From Gracilaria gracilis (Eukaryota; Rhodophyta; Florideophyceae; Gracilariales; Gracilariaceae): DNA of 46,004 bases. The notes below the pieces were generated by a model. The model made no database searches, was not told where the DNA came from, and saw nothing but the letters and a program-made list of their open reading frames with translations. The position numbers and the translations under genes were made by a program. Positions 39,227-46,004 of this stretch are shown here, one piece after another; within the stretch, counting starts at the first letter, position 1, and each line of letters begins with the position of its first letter. The DNA is taken from contig JARGSG010000154.1 in NCBI GenBank assembly GCA_030374805.1, forward strand, positions 1 through 46,004, in the 5' to 3' direction.

Positions 39227-40756
39227 TTAAGGTGTCGCCGTTACCGAAGGGTTTCGGCGACGCCAATAGCGGGCGATAAAGTGCTGGGGGATGTGTTCTG
39301 GCGGTTCGAAGGTATCCTGATCGGTGCGGTACCCGTGCCATCGTACGCGGTATTCCTGTCCGTTCGGGGTGTCGCGATGGTCGATGACTCGTTCCACCAC
39401 GCTCGGAACTGTTCCGGGCGGTGGAGTGGGCTGGTCGTCGACTGGTTCGTCCGCATACAGTCCCTCAGGGTCAGCAGCTACTGTGCCGCGTGTCCGTTCG
39501 GAAGTGACCGGTGTGGTTGTTGGCCGTGCGGTTGGGGCTTTTGTGACTCTGTCAATACTGACGGTGTTGTGAATACCGTCTTGGTTCAGAGTGACAGTGG
39601 CGTCCGTTGCGGATACGACCTTAAACGGGCCAACCGTCTTCGGTAAGAGTTTCCGATACGTACGTTCCTGATCCGTAAGGTTTTCCTCTGCGTTCTTATA
39701 GTCCGGTTGGTCAACAAACACCTCGTCCCCAGGGGTGAAACTCGGCGTGTACCGTACGGATTTGTCGAAGTTTTCCTTATAGCGCTGTTGGGCGCCGGTC
39801 AACTTTGTGCAATCGGTCTGCAGCGTGGCCTGTAGGAGTTTGAGCGTGTAACGTTTTAACCGAGCGGCAGTGGGCTGTGTAGGCGTCGTTGGGTCCAGTG
39901 ACGTACTGGGCTGATCGAGCAGAACGCTTGGGGGTTTACGCGTTAGCGCCACGTCGAACGGTGCGGTACCGAGAGATCGATGGATCTGTAGGTTGTAACC
40001 GTACGTAAGAGGTTGCACATACGCGTGCCAAGTGTTCTGATGGTCCGCTACGTAGTGGCGTAACCTCTCCACGAGTGTTTTGTTAAACCGTTCGGCCTGA
40101 CCATTTGTTTGCGGATGGTACGCGGTCGTTAGTACGTGTTTGGTTCCCAAAGCGGTACATACAGTCTCAAAGAACTTAGAGACGAATTGAGTTCCGTTAT
40201 CGGTTAGCAAGTAGTTTGGTATTCCGTACGGATAAACCCAGTTCTCCAGGAAGGCCTTCGCCACTACAGGAGCTGTGGTTGAGCGCAGAGGTATAGAGCG
40301 AGCTATCTTGCTAAACCGATCGGTAATAACCAGTATGTACTGGTAACCGTTTACGGACTTCGTGAATGGGCCGACGATGTCCATCGCGACGAATTCCAGC
40401 GGACCGGCGGCGGGGAACAGCTTCAGCAGCTTCTGCGACTTGAAGTGTGTTCCCTTCGTCGCCGGGCAGGTGCGACAGTCCCGTACGGTCTGGAATACAT
40501 CGTTGGCCATATGTGGCCAGTAGAAGTCTCGACGGAGACATTCATACATCCGGGTGGAGCCCGGATGGCCAACGAGACGGGGGTAGTGTGCCAAGTAGAG
40601 GACGCGTGCCTGAAGTGATGCAGGTACGACCTTCTGGATGGCGCCGTCCAGTGGGGCTTTGCGCACGATAAGTCCGTTTCGGTCAATGTCGAACAGAGTG
40701 ACACCGTTGCCGATGTCTTTCCGTACGGATTCACAGAAAGGGTCATCTGCTTGAGC
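39227..40756 (-). CDS. pol: pol of element C: integrase with fused chromodomain
   Basis: Open after TGA 40757-40759 down to TAA 39227-39229. The zinc domain (H-Y-P-R-L-V-G-H and C-R-T-C) and the catalytic D (A-M-D-I-V-G), D (L-T-D-N-G-T-Q-F) and E (Q-A-E-R-F-N) are all present, followed by a GPF module (V-G-P-F-K-V) and then a chromodomain (V-E-R-V-I-D-H-R, Y-R-V-R-W-H-G-Y, D-T-F-E-P). The first aromatic-cage position is Val, so methyl-lysine binding may be weaker than in family 1. Here integrase and chromodomain are one protein, the usual chromovirus layout. The stop codon overlaps the polypurine-like tract 39217-39228. Confidence 0.9.
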   Translation of the reverse strand, partial: AQADDPFCESVRKDIGNGVTLFDIDRNGLIVRKAPLDGAIQKVVPASLQARVLYLAHYPRLVGHPGSTRMYECLRRDFYWPHMANDVFQTVRDCRTCPATKGTHFKSQKLLKLFPAAGPLEFVAMDIVGPFTKSVNGYQYILVITDRFSKIARSIPLRSTTAPVVAKAFLENWVYPYGIPNYLLTDNGTQFVSKFFETVCTALGTKHVLTTAYHPQTNGQAERFNKTLVERLRHYVADHQNTWHAYVQPLTYGYNLQIHRSLGTAPFDVALTRKPPSVLLDQPSTSLDPTTPTQPTAARLKRYTLKLLQATLQTDCTKLTGAQQRYKENFDKSVRYTPSFTPGDEVFVDQPDYKNAEENLTDQERTYRKLLPKTVGPFKVVSATDATVTLNQDGIHNTVSIDRVTKAPTARPTTTPVTSERTRGTVAADPEGLYADEPVDDQPTPPPGTVPSVVERVIDHRDTPNGQEYRVRWHGYRTDQDTFEPPEHIPQHFIARYWRRRNPSVTATP

Positions 40757-42034
40757 TCATACCAGCTCTTCGACCGTGACCGGAACGATAGTGGTTTCCT
40801 CCGAGGTGACAGCGAGCACCTCGGGGATACCAGCAGATTTCCGTTCGGGCGTTGGCCAGTCGACGCAGACGTCGCTGTACTCATCACCGTTAACGGTAAT
40901 GTTGGTGATAAAGTAGCCATCGTCCGTACGGTCGTTCACTAGCAAGCAGGGGACTTCTTCGTCCAATGGGACATCGTCTTCGCCATCCGTCCGGATCCGA
41001 GAAAGGGCATCAGCCGCTTGGTGCTTGATACCCGGACGGTGGACGACATCGAAGTCATACTCCATTAGACGCAACCACCACCTGGCCAATCGTCCTGACG
41101 CGTCCGCAAGGTTCAATATCCACCTCAAGGAGTGGTGGTCCGTTCGGACAGTGAACCTCTGACCTTCCAGGTACGGACGGAGGTGCAGTATGGCCCAGAC
41201 GACCGCAAGGCATTCCCGTTCGGTAGTCGAGTATTGCCGTTCGGTCTTGGATAGAGAGCGGCTCCAGTAACCGATCGGTAATAAGCCTCCGTCCGGTTGC
41301 TTCTGTAGCAGATTGCATCCTACCTGCCGGTCGCATGCGTCTGTATCCAGAACGTACGGGTACCCTTGACGGGGAATGGCCAAAATGGGCGGGCGTATCA
41401 GTCTCTGACGTAATTCGTCAAAGGCTTCGTATTCCGTATCGGTCAATGTCTCCAACTTCGTGGGTTGCCCCTTCTCCAACTTGCGGTTCAATGGAGCCGC
41501 AATTCGGGCGAAGTTTGCGACAAACCGACTGAAAACGTTACAGAGCCCCAAGAACGATCGGAGCTCCGTCTGGGTCGTAGGCGGTTTAGCCTGCTTGATA
41601 GCATTCTGTGTCTTGAGAGACACTTGAAGCTTTCCCGGTCGGATTACGTGGCCTAGATAGTCCACCGTGCCACTGAAAAAGTAGCACTTGTCCAGTCGGA
41701 GAGTAACATTAGCCGAACGAAGCATATGCAGTATGGTCCGCACATGGTCATAATGCTTTTCAACCGTCCGGGAGTAGCTGATTACGTCATCAAGATACAC
41801 CAGTGCGTACTGCCACTTCACCCGTGATAGGATGATGTCGAGAGCACGCTGGAAAGTAGCCGGTGCGTTCTTGAGTCCGAACGGCATTCTCCGATAACGG
41901 TACAGTTCCATATGCGACGTGAACGTCGTTTTGTCCCGGTCGGCTTCATCCATTTCGGTCTGCCAATAACCACTGTTGGCGTCCAAAGTGGAGAAGATTT
42001 GTGCATCTCCAAGAGAGTCGATGCACTCATCCAT
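40757..42034 (-). CDS. pol: pol of element C: reverse transcriptase and RNase H
   Basis: Open for 425 codons from M-D-E-C-I-D-S-L-G. RT core: L-D-A-N-S-G-Y-W, F-G-L-K-N-A-P, V-K-W-Q-Y-A-L-V-Y-L-D-D-V; the Trp before the Y-L-D-D segment is an ordinary TGG, in contrast to the TGA of family 1. The thumb R-S-F-L-G-L-C-N-V follows. RNase H has V-L-D-T-D-A, Y-S-T-T-E-R-E-C-L-A-V, V-R-T-D-H-H and A-D-A-L-S-R-I. It ends at TGA 40757-40759, in frame with integrase; alignment to family 1 suggests Arg (CGA) there originally. It is joined to the upstream part by a one-base (C) insertion at about 42030. Confidence 0.9.
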   Translation of the reverse strand: MDECIDSLGDAQIFSTLDANSGYWQTEMDEADRDKTTFTSHMELYRYRRMPFGLKNAPATFQRALDIILSRVKWQYALVYLDDVISYSRTVEKHYDHVRTILHMLRSANVTLRLDKCYFFSGTVDYLGHVIRPGKLQVSLKTQNAIKQAKPPTTQTELRSFLGLCNVFSRFVANFARIAAPLNRKLEKGQPTKLETLTDTEYEAFDELRQRLIRPPILAIPRQGYPYVLDTDACDRQVGCNLLQKQPDGGLLPIGYWSRSLSKTERQYSTTERECLAVVWAILHLRPYLEGQRFTVRTDHHSLRWILNLADASGRLARWWLRLMEYDFDVVHRPGIKHQAADALSRIRTDGEDDVPLDEEVPCLLVNDRTDDGYFITNITVNGDEYSDVCVDWPTPERKSAGIPEVLAVTSEETTIVPVTVEELV

Positions 42035-43385
42035 TCGGGGGTAGTGGGTATGTGTCCCGTACGGTCGTAGCGTTCAAACGGCGGTAGTCGACGCAGAAGC
42101 GAAGGCTTCCGTCTTTCTTGAGCGCGAATACGACCGGGCTGGCCCATTCTGCCGATGACGGTTCTATGACACCAGCAGCGAGCTGCTTTGTCACCTCCTT
42201 ACGTTCGAGTTCTCTCCGAGCGGGTCCGGCACGGTACGGCATCTGGAATATGGGCTTCGAGCCTGGTTCCAGATGGATGCGGTGCTTCGCTGCCGCAATC
42301 GTTCCGAGATGGCCGTCCCACATGTCCGCAAACGGTCGAAGTAGCTCAATGACTTTGTCCCGTTCGGCAACATACTCAGGACTGATCTGTGCCTTGCTGG
42401 TCCAATCGTTCTCATCTTTCCGTACGGTTTCTTGCTCCTGTTCGGTATCCTTGTATTCCTGTTCGATATTATTACCCGAAATCGGAATGTGTTCCCCCTC
42501 CTTGGACTCGTCGCTCCGCGACGATGGTTGCGGAGTTATGAGCGCTACAGGAGATGGAAGAGCAAGTCCGATAACGGTGTTCTTGTGTAGTCGAACCGAG
42601 AGGTCAGAAAAGTTCGCCACGCGAACGAGAAAGGGTACGTCCGGTCGGAGCTCCATAACTCCACCGGCAAGGAGTGTGAGTTCAAGCATTGATCCCGTTC
42701 GGTGATGAGACTGTAGAAAGACCAAGCCGGACGTTTTGGTGGTTACCAAGACGTTCGTTTCCGACATTGGGGGTAGAACAACCGGACGGGCAACGTGTAT
42801 CTTATTAGATGGAGTTTCCCGTTCGGGTTCTGGTTCCGGCGCGGAAGGTACATTTGGTCCGTAGGCCGAAGACTGTATAGACACCGGTTTGGAGTGTCGT
42901 AAGAGTATTGTCCGTTTCGGTGGTAGTATTGCCAAGACGTGCTTGTCAATAAAAGAAGTACCGAGTAGTACGCTGGTGGAGAGGTTAGAAACCACCAAGA
43001 ACTGTACTCGTACATTGAGGTCACCGATTCGGACCATAAGGGGAAGAACTCCCACACTGTCCATTCGGTTCTTCGACGCGTTCGTAATTCAGGGTCTTAC
43101 GTCCGGTCGGAGTTTCGAGCGCCAATTCGGAGGGAGATGGCGTTCGTGAACCAGACAGAGTCCGGCTCCGGTATCGAGAACTCCCGTTAACGGATACATC
43201 AGTGCCGTGTTGAGGCCAACCGACACGTGCACCTTGTAGTTCGCGCTAGAAAAGAGGACCGTTTCGGTTTCAATGTCCGTATCGGTCAGGTCACATGTCA
43301 GGACAGGGGACTCCCCTCGGATGGAGTCCCGTTCGGTCTGTAGCTGACGGGGCGAGGCTAGGCCTCTGTGGAGGAGGCGATGCCT
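42027..43385 (-). CDS. pol: pol of element C: protease and RT N-terminus
   Basis: Starts directly after the gag stop TAG (43386-43388) in the same frame. The aspartic protease active site L-D-T-G-A-G is at about 43165-43150, interrupted downstream by TGA 43089-43091, and resumes M-D-S-V-G-V-L-P-L-M-V (ATG 43064) through the S-V-L-L-G-T-S-F motif. A linker with E-S-K-E-G-E is encoded over the tract 42492-42503. The RT start has P-Y-R-A-G-P, W-A-S-P-V-V-F and F-C-V-D-Y-R-R-L-N. The frame is lost at about 42030 by one extra C within the Y-P-L-P-R-M-D motif. Confidence 0.87.
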
Positions 43386-45587
43386 CTACGCTTCCTCCTG
43401 GTCGTTTTCCTGGTGAGGAGCAGGCTCCTCGACCAGCATGACGGCCAGTGTCGGTCTTGGTGAGTACGTCGGGCGAGGCTGTCCGCCCTGGCGATATCCT
43501 ACATTGTCCTTCGGGGTATCAGTTTTCCGTCCGGTCTGGTAGGCACTGTAATAGCCTTCCTCGTGGCGTTGCTGATAATTAGCCTCCCGTATGGCCAGCA
43601 GTTTCTCCTTTAGGTCCGGGGGGAGCAACTGACAGCATTTGGGCTCCCGCGAAAGGCAAATCCGACACGGTCTAACTGGTGCCTGCCCCTGGGGTTGCTG
43701 TACCCTGGAGCTGGCAGGACTGGGATAAGACCGAACGGACTGAGCCGGCGTTGAAGCCGAGGGCGTAGTGGGAGGCGAGGGCATGGAAGACGCGCGGGAT
43801 ACCGCGAGGACATGTTCCTCGTCTTCATCCGATACGAAATAGATCGATTCTGACGGGGTATCGATACTGTGAACCTTCCGGGCGGTACGAGAGAACTCTT
43901 TCCGAACGGTTGGCTTTTGAGTATCGACCCGAACGGACTGTCTACGTGAGGCACGATGGGTGTCTCCGTACGATTTCGCGTAACGGGCAAGTGCATCGTA
44001 TCCGATATTGGGATGCGAGGTGAGGTGATTCCTCACCTTTGACCGTATGGCGGCAAGGAGACCTTCGACGAAGATCCCCCTTCAGATTCCGATCGGTAAA
44101 GACATTTCCGCAACGGAGGGCTTTCGTCCAGAGCTTCTCGGCGAATTCCGTTTCGGACATGCCTGACCGCTTGGCGGTAGAGGGTGACCTCTGCGGCCGC
44201 GTCGGCAATGATCTCATCCGTTGCGTACGTGGTCAACAGAAAGTTGACTATCTCTTCGTACGTATGGAGAGACTCATCCCGAGTACGGTCGAACAGCGCC
44301 AGACTCACCCTCGACCCGAGACTGAACCAGAGCGTGCGCCGGTCCGGTCAGGTAAAACTGGAAACACCAGAGGGCTGCCCCCTCAGTGAGTCCGTTGTGG
44401 TTGCAAGCGGTTTTAAACCGCTGTAAGAAATTGAGCACCGATATCGGATCCGTCCCGGAAAAGGAATGACTCTTCATCTGGACATTCAATTTCTTTTGGT
44501 AGCGCGCAATCTTGCGCGCCACCGCGAATTGTACGTCTGGCTCCTCCTGAGCAACCTGTACGTACGGTAGTCCACCACTTTGGCGAACTTCTCGTTCAAG
44601 GGCCTGATGCGTTTTAGCATCAACCTGTCCGAACGGGAACGATACCGATCGGACTTCCCCCTCCGTCGAGGGCTGCGGGAGTGTCGGTCGACTTCCGAAT
44701 CCGTGCGGTCGTCATCCGACGATGACTCCGAAGAGTCCGAGTCCGTTCTGGCTGATCTTCGCCTTCTCTGGCGGCGACGGTCTTTCCGTTTACGGGGCGC
44801 GTCATCCGAATCGGAACTTCCGCTCGGTCTACCGCCTCTGCGGCCGCGATTCCTCCTCTCGTCGGAGGAATCTCCTGAGGTTCCGTTCGATCGTCCTGAG
44901 GGTTGACTGGCGGGAGGTACACTCCGGTCGGACCCCTCGTTGGGCCCTTCTTCAGTTCCGGTTGGTGTTGCCTCTCGCCGCTAGCGGAGGCATTGTCCGT
45001 ACGGTCAATAAAAGATTTGGGTGGGTGGGTCGGTACCTGAGCTACCAGTGCGGCCAGTGTACTGTTCAGAGCTGACGTAGCAGGTTCCGAACGGTCTGTC
45101 TTCAGAATATTCCTGACCATATCGTGTACGATCGGTGGAATATCCTGGTGCAGAAGCACCGGATTCGGTCCTTGAGGTACGTCTCCACGGCCATGGGGAC
45201 GTGGACCTCACTTTCCGTTCGGAGACTCTGCAGGGCATAGGGAGCGATCCCTGCCCAGAGTTCCCGTGCGGTAGTCCGTTCGGTAAGGAGTGGCGGCGCG
45301 GGGCCAGCTTCGCTCCGCGGCGTCTTCTCCGTTCCGGGAAAAAAGGCGAGGGCAATTGCCTCGTCCTCGTTCCGTTCGGACTTGGACCTATTACGTGCGG
45401 AACCGTCTCGGATAATCCGTTCGGGCTCCTCTGAAGGCGTGACGTAGGCCGTCGCGTTACTTCGGGTGCTCCGGCGGCCAACCGAAGCGGCATCCGAAGC
45501 GGCGCGAATTGCGACCGGTACGGACTTTGCGCTGTCTTTTTCGACCAAGGACCCTTCACCCATTTCTCCGTGCGGACGATGACTCAT
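43386..45587 (-). pseudogene. gag: gag of element C (several frameshifts)
   Basis: ATG 45587 lies 77 bp inside the 5' LTR. Frames 45102-45587, 44620-45159, 44274-44522, 44033-44308, 43942-44217 and 43386-44036 succeed one another and together match gag of B in order: an N-terminal charged region, K-L-N-V-Q-M-K-S-H-S-F-S-G-T-D-P-I-S-V-L-N-F (capsid start), G-L-T-E-G-A-A, L-L-T-T-Y-A-T, then A-L-A-R-Y-A-K-S-Y-G. At least four indels break it. The nucleocapsid region has only a degenerate knuckle (C-R-I-C-L-S near 43655). It ends in TAG 43386-43388, which is in frame with pol. Confidence 0.82.
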
Positions 45588-45643
45588 ACTGTACGTATCG
45601 GTTCCACGATCGGTTCTGGTGCTCCATACGGTCTCGAATTCCA

Positions 45644-45662
45644 CTTCTAGGTCGGGAGACCA
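45644..45662 (-). other. Primer binding site of element C
   Basis: TGGTCTCCCGACCTAGAAG on the - strand, one base after the 5' LTR, identical over 19 bases to the site of element B (23592-23610). Confidence 0.75.
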
Positions 45663-45663
45663 A

Positions 45664-46004
45664 TGTGGTATAATGCACAAAAAGGGAGAGAGTCCGAAGC
45701 GGTCTTGAGACGGGAGCGGCGGTAGCGTACAGTCTTGTGACTGTAATGAATCCGAGCGGAGAGAAGGGGCGGAAGCACCGGGCGGTCGAGGGAGAGTGGA
45801 CGATTGGTATCACCAGGCGCGTACAGGAACGTGCGGAAGAGCACGAACGGTCTGAGAAACCCAATAAAGGAGTAGCCGTGCGGTCTATCGTTAGTGCAAA
45901 CTGGCGAAGAAGACGTTCGGCAGAAGATGCTTGTCGTTTACGATTGGGGCCTCGGGAGATCCGAGCTACAACTAAATATCGGGTCTGGGCCCCATTACTA
46001 ACTA
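45664..46004 (-). repeat. 5' LTR of element C, first 341 bp visible
   Basis: TGTGGTATAATGC onward matches 35000-35341 with five substitutions and one single-base gap in my reading. The remaining about 1375 bp and the right target duplication lie outside the window. Confidence 0.92.

Larger units (their letters stand above)
35000..46004 (-). mobile_element. Element C: family-2 Ty3/gypsy chromovirus-type LTR retrotransposon, 5' LTR cut by window end
   Basis: On the - strand: partial 5' LTR (45664 to the end), primer binding site 45644-45662, gag 43386-45587 (frameshifted), in-frame UAG, protease-RT 42027-43385, RT-RNase H 40757-42034, integrase with fused chromodomain 39227-40666, antisense frame 36750-38948 on the + strand, polypurine tract 36716-36729 and 3' LTR 35000-36715. 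The expected full length is about 12.4 kb. Over the 341 bp where both LTRs are visible I count six differences, so it is older than B. It differs from family 1 in LTR length (1716 against 997 bp), chromodomain placement and gag-pol linkage, but shares the primer site and the antisense frame. Confidence 0.94.

Noticed and set aside
40757..43091. UGA as a sense codon in the whole genome, suggested by three in-frame TGAs in pol
   Set aside because: Both secreted-protein genes of the host end in TGA, and the C stops fit CGA-to-TGA decay. Only the family-1 TGA shared by A and B remains of interest.
1..46004. CRISPR array, prophage, tRNA or rRNA genes
   Set aside because: No regularly spaced short repeats, no phage gene order and no cloverleaf or rRNA-like stretch was seen; the only periodic signals are LTRs and hAT sub-terminal repeats.

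Overview
The window is nuclear DNA of a eukaryote whose genes have few or no introns. About three quarters of it is Ty3/gypsy (chromovirus-type) LTR retrotransposon sequence, inserted next to and inside one another; the middle (about 26.1-35.0 kb) holds single-copy-looking sequence with three intact genes and one interrupted gene. Nothing suggests bacteria or phage: there are no operons, no Shine-Dalgarno-led genes and no CRISPR. The species cannot be fixed from this sequence. A red seaweed, whose genomes have compact intron-poor genes between gypsy-rich islands, is my guess only. The host genes end in TGA or TAA, so the standard code fits.

Layout. (1) 1-8713: element A, family 1, + strand, 5' end outside the window, many single-base frameshifts, intact 3' LTR. 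(2) 8714-12627 and 24616-26079: older decayed sequence, including the 3' part of a third family-1 element (D, + strand) that ends in its own LTR at 25082-26079. (3) 12628-24610: element B, family 1, - strand, complete at 11,983 bp. It has two 997-bp LTRs that differ at only five positions in my reading, and a 5-bp target duplication GTAGC; it inserted into D. (4) 26971-32134: host genes. These are a secreted protein (+), a three-pass membrane protein (-) and a second secreted protein (-). The two secreted proteins share a C-terminal ten-cysteine module. A 736-bp hAT-type element with an exact 8-bp target duplication lies between the first two. (5) 34545-34999: the 3' end of a gene cut by element C. 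(6) 35000 to beyond 46004: element C, family 2, - strand, with a complete 3' LTR (35000-36715) and the start of its 5' LTR (45664 on).

The most interesting point is that both retrotransposon families carry an additional long reading frame on the strand opposite to gag-pol. It starts 35-82 bp inside the 3' LTR and runs head-on toward the end of pol (B 13706-15620, C 36750-38948, deletion-shrunk in A 7245-7637). The B and C products look remotely homologous and colinear, so this seems to be a conserved component of the elements and not a chance frame. Other notable points: an in-frame UGA next to the RT active site shared by A and B; a recently inserted B whose integrase has lost a catalytic Asp and a zinc ligand; a chromodomain that is a separate downstream frame in family 1 but fused to integrase in family 2; gag-pol expression by a -1 shift in family 1 versus an in-frame UAG in family 2; and a palindromic octamer strongly enriched throughout family 2.
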